Shown piece after piece: positions 1-8,917 of a stretch of DNA of 47,772 nt. The notes under the pieces are model-generated. The model did no database searches, was not told the origin of the DNA, and saw only the letters and a list, made by a program, of their open reading frames with translations. Positions within the stretch are counted from its first letter, which is position 1; each line of letters opens with the position of its first letter. Position numbers and translations under genes: made by a program. The DNA is from Devosia sp. (lineage in GTDB: Bacteria > Pseudomonadota > Alphaproteobacteria > Rhizobiales > Devosiaceae), in NCBI GenBank assembly GCA_015657675.1, contig JACDQI010000132.1, positions 1 to 47,772 of the forward strand, read 5' to 3'.

Positions 1-2427
1 GACGGCGACCTCATCGACAAGTCCACCACTGGTCCGGCGGGCGTCGACAATGGTGGTCCCGCGACCGCCTCGGGCTCACTCGCGGGGCTCGCAATCGGCG
101 CGGACAGCCTCCTCACCTATGGCTTCACCCCAGATGCCGTCGCGCAAATGGTCACTCTCACGCTCAGCTCGGGCGGCAAGCCGGTAAGCTATGTGGTCAG
201 CGGCAACGTGCTGACTGCATTCGCAAACGCTAATGGCAACGTCGGCGTTACCTATGATCCTCCGGCCGACACGAAAATCTTCGATCTCACGCTGGACCAG
301 ACGACCGGGGCATACAAGTTTGAGCTTTATGACCAGCTCGATCATAAGGGCGGCAATGGCGCCAGCCTGCCGATCAATCTCGGCGCTGCCCTGAGAGCAA
401 TCGATGCCGACGGCGACTGGACGCCGCTGACAGGACGCGTGACGGTCAGTGTCACCGACGATACACCGTCGGTTGCCAACGACATTGACAGCGTGACTGA
501 AGATGCGATCGTCTTCGTTGCAACCGGAAACGTGCTCACGGCAGCCTACACCGGCAGTGGCAGCCTGGGGACCGCCGACGGCAACGGCTCAAACGGCGTG
601 GCCGATACTGTCGGCGCCGATGGCTTCAAGGCGATTACCTGGGTGGGCGTCAACGCAAACGTCATCGCCGGAACCTACGGCAGCTTGCGTGTCGACGCAC
701 TCGGCAACTATCGCTACGAGCTCTACAATAACGCTGGAAACGTCCAAAGCCTTGGCCACAACGATCACCCCACGGAAGTGTTCAGGTATACGATCACCGA
801 CGGGGATGGCGACATTTCGGCCCAAGCGACGCTGACGATTACGGTAAATGGCGCCAATGATGCGCCGATCATCACTTCCAACGGCGGCGACGCTTCGGCG
901 TCGATCTCAATTGCCGAGAACACGACTGCGGTGACCACCGTCACTTCTACCGATGCCGAAGGTACCGCCAGGACCTACTCCATAGTTGGTGGCGCCGATC
1001 AGGCGTTTTTCAATATTGATGCGACGACGGGCGTCCTCACGTTCAAAAACGCTCCGGACTTTGAGACCAAGCTGGATGCTGGTGCCAACAATGTCTACGA
1101 CGTGGTCGTGCGCGCTTCAGACGGCGATAGATTCGACGATCAGGCGATTGCTGTAACCGTCACTAACGCCAATGAAGCCCCAATGATTACTTCAAACGGC
1201 GGCGGCTCGACCGCAGCGGTGTCTATTGCCGAGAACAGCGCTGCCGTGACAACGGCGGTGGCAACTGATCCGGAAGGTACGTCAATCACCTACTCGATCG
1301 TGGGTGGCACCGATCAATCGAAATTCCAGATAGATGCGACTACAGGCGCTCTCCGTTTCATCACCGCGCCTAACTATGAGGTGCCTACCGACTCGGGACT
1401 GAACAACGTCTATGACCTTATAGTCCGGGCCTCGGATGGCATAAACTATGACGAGCAGTCTATTGCCGTCACGGTCACCGACATTTCCGAAGCCCCCCCC
1501 GTTCCAACACCAGCCAGCGACACGATCCAGACAAATCTCGGCGACGGCCAGATTGCCATTCCGATCTACGCGTTGCTCGCCAATGACGGCGTTCCGCTCC
1601 ACACGAACCTGACTCTCACTGGGCTAACCGTTGGCGCAAGCCTGAGCGCCGACGGCAAATTCGTGAATATCTCGTTCAATGGCGCCGGTCCGGTGTCGTT
1701 CAGCTACCAACTGTTCGATGGCACCAACACAAGTACTGCAGCTACCGTCAGCATCAGCCGCACATCCAACAAGCTGGACGCGGACAACGGCAACAACTTC
1801 TATATTGCGCGCGACTGGGGCGAGAACATAGGCGGCGGGCAGGGCAACGATGTCGTCGTCAAGATGGGAGGCGGTGCTGATGGCGGCCAGGGCAAGGACA
1901 CGCTCATCGGCCTCGGCGGCAACAACATTCTGACCGGCGGACAGGATGACGACGTTCTCTACGCTAATTGGAAGGGGGGCCACTCCTCGACTTTGAGTGG
2001 CGACCAAGGAAACGACATCCTCCACAGCGGACACGTCAACGGTACCACCACGCTGACCGGTTGACAGGGGCAGGACACCTTTGTGCTTCACAGCTATTCA
2101 GTAGCCGGAAATCTGGGAAGTGCTACCAATACGATTAACGACTACGTTCTTGGCGATGACGTCATCGATCTGTCTGAACTCGTCAGCGGTCTGGGGGCGA
2201 ATGCCGCCGCCAACGTTCGCCTTGTCTATGGTAGCGTCGCGAACACGCATTTGCTTAGCGACGCTGGTCCGTCGCCGTCTGTGAACGGTGACGTGACCAT
2301 CCAGGTCAACCAAGGCGGTTGGAAGGATGTTGCGGTCGTCAAGGACACAGGCTCGAACCTGACGTCCGGTCTAGACGCCTTTAAGTTCATTCTTGATGGG
2401 GACACCATCATCACGCACGATGTTTGA
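1..2427 (+). CDS. Giant type I-secreted RTX/cadherin-repeat adhesin, C-terminal part, with an in-frame TGA
   Basis: The reading frame is open from the first base, so the N-terminus lies outside the window. In order it shows a DUF5801/VCBS-like region (nt 1-860), two tandem cadherin-like repeats of 105 residues (862-1491), a linker domain, then glycine/aspartate RTX motifs of the GGxGxD type (about 1820-2075, for example GGQGNDVVV and GDQGNDILHSG). The end (2083-2427) resembles a type I secretion C-terminal target domain (NTINDYVLGDDVIDLSELV). This order is typical of LapA-type surface adhesins exported by an ABC/TolC system; no exporter is in the window. A TGA at 2062-2064 interrupts the frame between TLTG and QGQDTFVL. 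The same frame continues to 2427, so it is one gene with one nonsense codon, where a Gly (GGA) would fit the RTX motif. Adhesion is inferred from architecture. Confidence 0.85.
862..1491 (+). repeat. Two tandem 105-residue cadherin-like repeats in the adhesin
   Basis: Two copies, 862-1176 and 1177-1491, have exactly the same period of 315 bases. Each begins with AP(I/M)ITSNGG, followed by (V/I)SIAEN, a (T)YSIVGG.DQ core, IDATTG and VYD..VRASDG. The copies differ at many synonymous and non-synonymous sites, so they are old duplicates rather than an assembly artefact. The SxxEN and DxxTG patterns fit Ca-binding cadherin-like folds of bacterial adhesins. Confidence 0.85.
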
Positions 2428-2447
2428 TCAGACCTGCAAGTTGCAAC

Positions 2448-2475
2448 AAATGGCCCGCTTCGGCGGGCCATTTTC
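2448..2475 (+). terminator. Intrinsic terminator after the adhesin
   Basis: A perfect stem TGGCCCGC / GCGGGCCA closes a TTCG tetraloop and is followed by TTTT. It is preceded by AAA, so it could also stop transcripts from the minus strand. It lies 20 bases after the adhesin stop and before the end of the convergent protease gene. Confidence 0.9.
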
Positions 2476-2521
2476 GTTTGTAGTGAGACGGCGGCCCGGA
2501 GGGAAGACACGCTTCCCCGCC

Positions 2522-3379
2522 TCAGTTCCCCTCACCCAGCCGGATCCCGGCCATCCCGCCCTTCATCGCAATCGCCGTCTCACCGCCCTTGAAGCCGTGG
2601 ACGTAGCTCTTGGTGCCCACGAAGGAGACGATCGGCTTGTAGGTGCGGAAGATGGTGTCGGTGGCGGCGGTGTTGGAGAGGTTGTCGAGGATGTAGCGCT
2701 TGCCCTCGACATGCACGGCGAGGACGGCGTGGTAGAGCTGGCGGCGGGTGTCCTTGAGGACGATGAACTGCAGCTGCTCGGGGGCAAAGCCGAGGCCGGC
2801 GAGCAGCTCCATCTTGGCGATGGCAAAGTCTTCGCAGTCGCCGGTACCGCGGGCGGCGCTCTGGGCCAGCGTCTGCCACGTATCGCCACGATCCGACTTG
2901 TAGCGTATCAGGCGGTTGACGGTGCGGTTGACCAGCGTCAGCGCCTCAACCTGCGAGAGGTCGGCGGCCGAGTGCGCCAGTGCGGCGAGCTGCTTGCCGG
3001 CGGTGCTCTTGCAGAACGAGCCGGTGCAGAGCTCCGCAACCTCGCCAGCGGTAGGGCGCACCCTGCCCCACTGCCCAAAGGCCTTGAGCTGGCCGACCGG
3101 CACGACAACCGATTTGAACACATTGTAGTCGGGAACGGCACGGCGCACCGGCGCAACCGTTTCGGCCTGCGGGCCGATCGAGGCGGTGGTGAGGCGATCT
3201 GGCACACGCGGCGCAGCACTGAGCACCGTGCGATCCACCAGATCGAGCATCGGGCGCAGCATCGCCGCCTGCCGCGGCGTCATGTCGTCGAAGCGGGCTT
3301 CTGCCGCCGAGATCGTCACCATCAGGCCCGCCAGCATTGCGGCTAGGGCAACCGATATTTTCTTTGTGTTGTTGAGCAT
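2522..3379 (-). CDS. LapG-like periplasmic cysteine protease (BTLCP, peptidase C93 family)
   Basis: The 285-residue product has a signal peptide (residues 1 to about 28, ending AEA). A transglutaminase-like domain carries the catalytic set Cys182 (GTGDCEDFAIAK), His217 (QLYHAVLAV) and Asp232 (RYILDNL). In the characterised member, Pseudomonas LapG, this family cuts the N-terminal retention module of the adhesin LapA in the periplasm, releasing it under control of the c-di-GMP receptor LapD. The gene lies tail-to-tail with the RTX adhesin, which makes that adhesin the natural substrate candidate. No LapD-like gene is seen nearby. The ATG at 3379 has a GGGAG ribosome site. Family assignment is firm; the substrate is inferred. 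Confidence 0.85.
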   Translation of the reverse strand: MLNNTKKISVALAAMLAGLMVTISAAEARFDDMTPRQAAMLRPMLDLVDRTVLSAAPRVPDRLTTASIGPQAETVAPVRRAVPDYNVFKSVVVPVGQLKAFGQWGRVRPTAGEVAELCTGSFCKSTAGKQLAALAHSAADLSQVEALTLVNRTVNRLIRYKSDRGDTWQTLAQSAARGTGDCEDFAIAKMELLAGLGFAPEQLQFIVLKDTRRQLYHAVLAVHVEGKRYILDNLSNTAATDTIFRTYKPIVSFVGTKSYVHGFKGGETAIAMKGGMAGIRLGEGN

Positions 3380-3551
3380 TCTGCTCTCCCTGTTACGAGA
3401 GAGCCTAGCTTTCAGATCATAATACTACGCCAATCAGCATACTCTATTTGGCTTTACTGAACCCGCTAAAAAGCAATCCATTAAGCTTGCCAGAGGATGA
3501 ATCAGCCGCCGCGAACCGCGGCTGAAACCGAATATTTACCGGCCTGTTGCA

Positions 3552-3566
3552 GAACAGAACTGGAAC
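3552..3566 (+). promoter_or_regulatory. LexA box 1 of lexA (GAAC-N7-GAAC)
   Basis: GAACAGAACTGGAAC is an exact GAAC-N7-GAAC, the reverse complement of the alphaproteobacterial SOS operator GTTC-N7-GTTC. It lies 51 bases upstream of the lexA start, on the opposite strand to box 2. Confidence 0.85.
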
Positions 3567-3577
3567 ATCTATACATC

Positions 3578-3592
3578 GTTCAGCCTTTGTTC
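3578..3592 (+). promoter_or_regulatory. LexA box 2 of lexA (GTTC-N7-GTTC)
   Basis: GTTCAGCCTTTGTTC is an exact GTTC-N7-GTTC, 25 bases before the lexA ATG. It is 11 bases from box 1 and inverted relative to it. Such placement fits autorepression and shows that this DNA is a control region, not coding. Confidence 0.9.
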
Positions 3593-3616
3593 CGATTCTG
3601 CTCACGGGGCCACCCA

Positions 3617-4342
3617 ATGCTGACGCGCAAGCAACACGAACTGCTCATGTTCATCCATGAGCGCATGAAGGAAGCCGGCATCCCGCCGTCCTTCGACGAA
3701 ATGAAGGACGCGCTCGACCTGCGTTCGAAGTCCGGTATCCACCGGCTGATCACCGCGCTCGAGGAGCGCGGCTTCATCCGCCGGCTGCCCAACCGGGCGC
3801 GAGCACTCGAAGTGGTGCGCCTGCCCGACTCGATGAACCCGTCGCTGGGCGGTCGCAAGTCGCGCTTCGAGCCCAATGTCATCGACGGCAGCCTCGGCCG
3901 CGTCGCGGCGCCGCCGCCACGCAGTGCCAATGCCATGCTGACGGCCTCCGAAGCGGGGCGGCCGGTCACCATCCCGGTCATGGGTCGGATCGCGGCCGGT
4001 ACGCCGATCGAGGCGATCCAGACGCACAGCCACACCATCACCGTGCCGCCCGAAATGCTGGGCAGCGGCGAGCATTATGCGCTCGAAGTGCGCGGCGACT
4101 CGATGATCGAAGCCGGCATCTTTGATGGCGACACCGTGCTGATCAAGAAGCAGGACAATGCCGCCACCGGCGAGATCATCGTCGCGCTGGTCGACGACGA
4201 GGAGGCCACGCTCAAGCGGCTGCGTCGCAAGGGCAATTCGGTGGCGCTGGAAGCCGCCAACCCGGCCTATGAAACCCGCATCTTCCCGCCAGACCGGGTC
4301 AAGGTGCAGGGCCGGCTCGTGGGCCTGCTGCGCAAATACTAG
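3617..4342 (+). CDS. lexA: LexA, SOS response repressor and autoprotease
   Basis: A 241-residue protein that represses SOS genes and cleaves itself when stimulated by RecA on single-stranded DNA. The N-terminal winged helix-turn-helix covers about residues 1-70 ([20 protein letters not shown]). The C-terminal peptidase S24 domain shows the Ala127-Gly128 cleavage site (GRIAAGTP), nucleophile Ser162 ([10 protein letters not shown]) and general base Lys200 (EEATLKRL). The frame is open further upstream to 3497, but that extension would translate the two LexA boxes, so the ATG at 3617 is chosen. The four LexA boxes in this window suggest its local targets are itself, ssb, uvrA and a micropeptide at 30392-30490. 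Confidence 0.97.
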   Translation: MLTRKQHELLMFIHERMKEAGIPPSFDEMKDALDLRSKSGIHRLITALEERGFIRRLPNRARALEVVRLPDSMNPSLGGRKSRFEPNVIDGSLGRVAAPPPRSANAMLTASEAGRPVTIPVMGRIAAGTPIEAIQTHSHTITVPPEMLGSGEHYALEVRGDSMIEAGIFDGDTVLIKKQDNAATGEIIVALVDDEEATLKRLRRKGNSVALEAANPAYETRIFPPDRVKVQGRLVGLLRKY

Positions 4343-4383
4343 AACGACCCATGCAAATCGCCCCATCCCCGTGGGGCCGCTCG

Positions 4384-4413
4384 GAGCCGGTGCATCGCAT
4401 CGGCTCTTTTTTT
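4384..4413 (+). terminator. Intrinsic terminator after lexA
   Basis: Stem GAGCCG / CGGCTC with an inner TGC/GCA pair is followed by seven T. It separates lexA from the galactonate operon, so the operon needs its own promoter between here and 4530. Confidence 0.9.
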
Positions 4414-4530
4414 GCGCGTGCTGGACGGTTTGCGCGGCCGGCCATCTAGGCTCGGGCTGCCAATTTGACTAGACCACCTTCCAGATATGCTGGAGCCCGC
4501 GGCCCGAACCGGTCAAGAAGGGCTGGCAGA

Positions 4531-5460
4531 ATGGGAGAGTGGATTTTGGCAGGCCAAGCCGCGTGGATCGCCGTCGACTGGGGTACTTCCAACCTGCGTG
4601 CCTGGGGGATCGACGTCAAGGGCGAGATCGCCTTTGCGCGCAGCTCCGACCAGGGCATGGGCAAGCTGACTCGGGACGCCTACCCGGGTGTCCTCACGGG
4701 CCTCTTGTCTGACGCCATCGATAGCGCCGCCCCGATGGACGTGCTGATCTGCGGCATGGCCGGGGCGCGGCAAGGCTGGCTCGAAGCGCCCTATCTTGAT
4801 GCACCGGCCGACCTGCGCAGCCTTGCGGCGCGTGGCGTCTCTCCGGTGGTCCCGGGCTCGGGCCTTGCAGCCACCATCCTGCCCGGCGTCTGCGTCCGGA
4901 CAGCGGGCGCCGAGGATGTGATGCGCGGCGAAGAAACGCAGTTGCTTGGCCTCCATGCCCTGCAGCCCGGCTTTGCCGGCCTTGTCGTGATGCCCGGTAC
5001 GCATTCGAAATGGGCGACGCTCGAAGGCGAGCGGATCACTCGTTTTTCAACCGCCATGACCGGCGAACTGTTCGAGGTGCTCCGCACCCATTCGGTGCTG
5101 CGGCACTCGCTGCAGGGCGAACTCGATGGCCCTGATCGGGCCGAAGGCTTTGGCGCCGGCGCCGCGCAGGGCATCGACGCGCCGCAGCGGCTGACCGCAA
5201 CGCTCTTCAAGGTCCGGGCGGGCTCCCTGCTCGCCGGGCGGTCGGCGCCCTGGTGCGCCGGGTTCCTCTCGGGCCTGCTGATCGGCGCCGAAATCGGCGG
5301 CCAGCGCGACTGGCTCAGTGGCACCGAGATCCCGCTGGTGGGCAGCACTGGGCTCTGCACGCTTTATGCGCAGGCCTTTGCCATGCTAGGGGCCAGTACC
5401 CGCATCGTCGATGCCACCGACGCCACGCTTGCCGGCCTCAAGGCCGCTCGCGCCGCCTGA
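4531..5460 (+). CDS. dgoK: 2-dehydro-3-deoxygalactonokinase
   Basis: This sugar kinase phosphorylates 2-dehydro-3-deoxy-D-galactonate (KDGal) with ATP to the 6-phosphate, step 4 of the De Ley-Doudoroff route. The 309-residue protein has the actin-like/FGGY-type phosphate motif AVDWGTSNLRAWG at about residues 14-26 and the family signature GTHSKW at 156-161, followed by the MTGELFEVLRTHSVL segment. An in-frame ATG at 4531 with AAGAAGGG upstream is preferred to an earlier start at 4465, which adds an Arg-rich unrelated tail. It is the first gene of an operon; dgoA begins 7 bases after its stop. Confidence 0.92.
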   Translation: MGEWILAGQAAWIAVDWGTSNLRAWGIDVKGEIAFARSSDQGMGKLTRDAYPGVLTGLLSDAIDSAAPMDVLICGMAGARQGWLEAPYLDAPADLRSLAARGVSPVVPGSGLAATILPGVCVRTAGAEDVMRGEETQLLGLHALQPGFAGLVVMPGTHSKWATLEGERITRFSTAMTGELFEVLRTHSVLRHSLQGELDGPDRAEGFGAGAAQGIDAPQRLTATLFKVRAGSLLAGRSAPWCAGFLSGLLIGAEIGGQRDWLSGTEIPLVGSTGLCTLYAQAFAMLGASTRIVDATDATLAGLKAARAA

Positions 5461-5467
5461 GGACCCC

Positions 5468-6082
5468 ATGAGCACTCATCGCCACATCATCGCCATCCTG
5501 CGCGGCATCGCGCCCGCCGAAACCATCGCCGTTTGCGACGCCTTGGTGGCGGCCGGCATCACCATGATCGAGGTGCCGCTCAACTCGCCCGAGCCGCTGG
5601 TGTCGATCGCCGCCGCGGCCAGGCAGTTCAAAGGCCGCGCCGAGATCGGCGCCGGTACCGTGCTGACGATCAAGGATGTCGACGCGGTCTCGGCGGCCGG
5701 CGGCACCTTCATCGTCTCGCCCGACACCCATCCCGAAGTCATCGTCCGCACGCGGGACAAGGGGCTCCTGAGCTATCCAGGCGTCTTCACGCCGTCCGAC
5801 GCGTTTTCGGCGCTTCGGGCCGGGGCGACGGGCCTCAAATTCTTCCCCGCCGAAGTGCTGGGGCCCAAGGGCATCAAGGCGATGAAGGCGGTGCTGCCGC
5901 CGGCCGTGCCGCTCTATGCCGTGGGCGGGGCCAACCCCGACAATTTCTCGGAGTATTTTGCTGCCGGCTGCGCCGGCTTCGGGCTCGGCACTTACATTTT
6001 CAAACCCGGCATGTCGGCCGCCGATGTGGGCGAACGCGCCCGCACGGCTGTCGCCGCCTATGACGCAGGACAGACCAAATGA
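5468..6082 (+). CDS. dgoA: 2-dehydro-3-deoxy-6-phosphogalactonate aldolase
   Basis: This class I aldolase splits KDPGal into pyruvate and glyceraldehyde 3-phosphate. The 204-residue KDPG/KDPGal aldolase TIM barrel carries the catalytic Glu35 (MIEVPLNSPEP), Schiff-base Lys124 (TGLKFFPAE) and the phosphate-binding AVGGANPDNF loop. The start is the ATG at 5468, 7 bases after dgoK, with GAGGA from the dgoK stop region as ribosome site. Its neighbour dgoK and the NSPEP/GGANP signatures point to the galactonate rather than the gluconate enzyme. Confidence 0.93.
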   Translation: MSTHRHIIAILRGIAPAETIAVCDALVAAGITMIEVPLNSPEPLVSIAAAARQFKGRAEIGAGTVLTIKDVDAVSAAGGTFIVSPDTHPEVIVRTRDKGLLSYPGVFTPSDAFSALRAGATGLKFFPAEVLGPKGIKAMKAVLPPAVPLYAVGGANPDNFSEYFAAGCAGFGLGTYIFKPGMSAADVGERARTAVAAYDAGQTK

Positions 6083-6948
6083 CCGCCAAGGCCGAACTCT
6101 TTGTCGACAGCCGCTGCGAGCTGGGCGAAGGCCCGTTCTGGAACCCGCTGCTCGACCGCCTGTTCTGGTTCGACATTCTCAACCAGACGCTGCTGAGCGC
6201 CACGGCAGACGGCCAGCTGGTCGATCGCATCACCTTCAAGGACAAGGCCTCGGCCGCTGCCGTGGTCGATGCCGATACACTCGCCGTGGCGCAGTCGGGC
6301 GGGCTGGTGCGCTACCAGTTCTCGACGGATCTGACGACGCCGATCGCGCCGATCGAGGCCGATGCGCCGCACAACCGAACCAATGACAGCCGCATGGATC
6401 GCTCTGGCGGCTTCTGGATCGGCACCATGAACCGCGGCGGCGGCGGCCCGAAGACCGGCGCCGTCTACCAGTGGAAGGCCGGCGTGCTGACCCCGATCCT
6501 CAGCAATCTCGGTATCCCGAACTCGATCTGCTTTTCGCCCGACGGGACCCGCGCCTATTTCACCGACGCCGGCGCCGTAATCCTCACCGCGCCCTTAGAT
6601 CCCGAAACCGGCTTGCCGATCGGGCCTTGGACGGAGTTCTTTTCCGGTGCGCCGGGCGGCGGCGATGGCTCGGTGGTCGACAGCGAGGGGTTTGTCTGGA
6701 ACGCCCGCTGGGGCGGCTCCTGCGTCATCCGCATTGCACCGAACGGCAAGCTTGACCGGGTGATCGAACTGCCGGTGCCCAATGTCAGTTGCCCGGCCTT
6801 TGGCGGCAAGGATTTCAAGACGCTCTATCTCACCACCGCCCGCGAACACATGAGCCCGGCCGAGCTCGAGCAATATCCGCTCTCGGGCAGCGTCTTTGCC
6901 ATTGATGTCGACGTCCCGGGCCTGCCCGAGCCTTTCCTCAAACTCTGA
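6079..6948 (+). CDS. SMP-30/gluconolactonase family sugar lactonase
   Basis: A 289-residue six-bladed propeller of the SMP-30/LRE family. Likely metal ligands are Glu17 ([11 protein letters not shown]), Asn148 ([12 protein letters not shown]) and Asp196 ([12 protein letters not shown]); substrate contacts fall in [17 protein letters not shown]. The ATG overlaps the dgoA stop by four bases (ATGA), so translation is probably coupled. In this operon the expected reaction is hydrolysis of galactono-1,4-lactone to galactonate, step 2 of the pathway. The exact sugar cannot be read from sequence. Galactose dehydrogenase and galactonate dehydratase are not in the window. Confidence 0.88.
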   Translation: MTAKAELFVDSRCELGEGPFWNPLLDRLFWFDILNQTLLSATADGQLVDRITFKDKASAAAVVDADTLAVAQSGGLVRYQFSTDLTTPIAPIEADAPHNRTNDSRMDRSGGFWIGTMNRGGGGPKTGAVYQWKAGVLTPILSNLGIPNSICFSPDGTRAYFTDAGAVILTAPLDPETGLPIGPWTEFFSGAPGGGDGSVVDSEGFVWNARWGGSCVIRIAPNGKLDRVIELPVPNVSCPAFGGKDFKTLYLTTAREHMSPAELEQYPLSGSVFAIDVDVPGLPEPFLKL

Positions 6949-6959
6949 GTTTTCCTGCC

Positions 6960-8917
6960 GTGACCACTCCCACCCTTGGCGTCTGCTACTATCCCGAACA
7001 CTGGCCGGTCGAGCGCTGGGATGACGACGCGCGCCGCATGGCCGAAGTCGGCATCAGCTATGTCCGCATCGGCGAGTTCGCCTGGTCCAAGCTCGAACCC
7101 GAGCCGGGCAAGCTGGATTTCGGCTGGCTGATCCAGGCAATGGATACGCTCGGCAAGCACGGGCTCAAGGTTATCGTCGGCACGCCGACCGCCACGCCGC
7201 CGCGCTGGCTGGTCAAGAAGACACCCGATATGCTGCCGGTCGATGTCGAAGGCCGGCCGCGCGGCTTTGGCTCGCGCCGCCATTACGATTTTTCGCATCT
7301 GGGCTATCGCGAGGAATGCGCCCGCATCACGAAGCTGCTCGTCGAGCATGTCGGCCAGCATCCGGCGCTCGCCGGCTGGCAGACTGACAACGAATATGGC
7401 TGCCATGGCACCGTGCTCTCCTACTCGGATGCCGCGCGACAGGGCTACCGCCGCTGGTTGCAGGCCCGTTACGGCACCATCGCCAAGCTCAACGAGGCCT
7501 GGGGCAACGTCTTCTGGTCGATGGACTATGCGGACTTCGACGAGATCGACCTGCCCAACCTGATGGTCACCGAGCCCAACCCGATCGCCGCGCTCGACTT
7601 CCGGCGCTACTCGTCCGATCAGGTGTCTGCCTTCAATAAGGTACAGTTCGACATCCTGAAGGCGCGCGGCCCGACCTGCCGGTGATCCACAACTCGATGT
7701 GCCGGTTCACCGACTATGACCACTGGGACCTGGCCGAGACACTCGACGTCATGGCTTGGGACTCTTATCCGCTCGGCCATCTCGATGGCGCGCCGGAGCC
7801 GCAGGAGGTCAAGACCCCCTATTTCCGCCAGGGCGACCCGGACTCCTCGGGCATGCATCACGATCTCTATCGCGCCGTCGGCCACGGCCGCTGGTGGATC
7901 ATGGAGATGCAGCCCGGCCCGGTGAACTGGGCCGACTACAATCCCGATCCGCTGCCCGGCATGGCCCGCCTCTGGGCCTGGGAAGCCTTTGCGCATGGCG
8001 CTGAGGTGGTGTCCTATTTCCGCTGGCGGCAGGCGCCGTTCGCGCAGGAGCAGATGCATGCTGGTCTGCTGCGGCCTGACAGCGAGCCAGCGCCGGCGCA
8101 TGCCGAGGCCATGCAGGTGGCCGAGGAGCTCAAGGCGATCAATTTCGGTGGCGAACCGGGCAAGGCCCGCGTCGGCATCGTCTTTGACTATCAGAGCGAG
8201 TGGGCCTGGAAGATCGAGGCGCAGGCCGCTGGCTTCTCGCATATCCAGCACGTGCGCAACTGCTACATCCCGCTGCGCAAGCGCGGCATCGATGTCGATA
8301 TCCTCTCGCCCAAGACCCGCGACTTTTCGCGCTATGACCTTGTCATCATCCCGGCGCTGTTTGCCTGGAACGACGAGCTGCGCGAGGCGATCGCCAACTT
8401 CGATGGGCATCTGCTGATCGGGCCGCGTTCCGGCGCCAAGACGCAGGATTTCCGCATTCCGGACGGGCTGGCGCCCAACCTGCCGAGCAACCTGCTCGAC
8501 CTGAAAGTGACCCGCATCGACAGCACCAACCCGGTGCATCGCGTCTCGGTCAAGGGTGGCGGCAATGTCGCGCACTGGCGCGAACGCATCGAGACGCGGG
8601 CCGAAGTGATCATCGAGGACGAGGAGAATTTCCCGGTCCTCGTGGCGCAGGGCCGCCTGCACTATCTGGCGGCCAGCGGCGACCGGGCGCTGATGCAGCG
8701 CATCATCGATCATCTGATCGACGAGGCGGATATCACCACGCTGGAACTGCCGGCTGGCGTCCGCTGCCGGGTGCGCGGCCAATTCCGCGTCTATTTCAAC
8801 TACAACAACCAGGGCGCCACCCTGGTCCCGGCAGCCGATGAGGCGGGCTATGTGCTCGGCAGTGCCAGCATGCCGGCCTGCGGCGTCACTGTGGCACGGC
8901 TCGCCAGGGCCGGTTGA
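6960..8917 (+). CDS. Beta-galactosidase, glycoside hydrolase family 42 (one-base frameshift near 7673)
   Basis: The protein hydrolyses terminal beta-galactosides. It is split into two frames, 6960-7673 and about 7674-8917, which join into one continuous GH42 protein of about 652 residues. The first part has the acid/base Glu145 ([11 protein letters not shown]); the second has the nucleophile near residue 316 ([13 protein letters not shown]), then the trimerisation and beta-sandwich domains. At the junction, CCGACCTGCCGGTG needs one G (CCGGAC) to read [11 protein letters not shown]. The GTG at 6960 follows the lactonase stop by 11 bases, so this is the last gene of the galactoside operon. The frameshift resembles others in this window and is probably a base-calling error. 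Confidence 0.9.

Noticed and set aside
1493-1500. C8 run in the adhesin as a phase-variation tract
   Set aside because: The frame runs through it unbroken (EAPPVPTPAS), and there is no second repeat nearby.
3497-3616. Upstream extension of the lexA frame
   Set aside because: It would translate two exact LexA boxes and adds residues not seen in LexA; the ATG at 3617 gives the canonical N-terminus.
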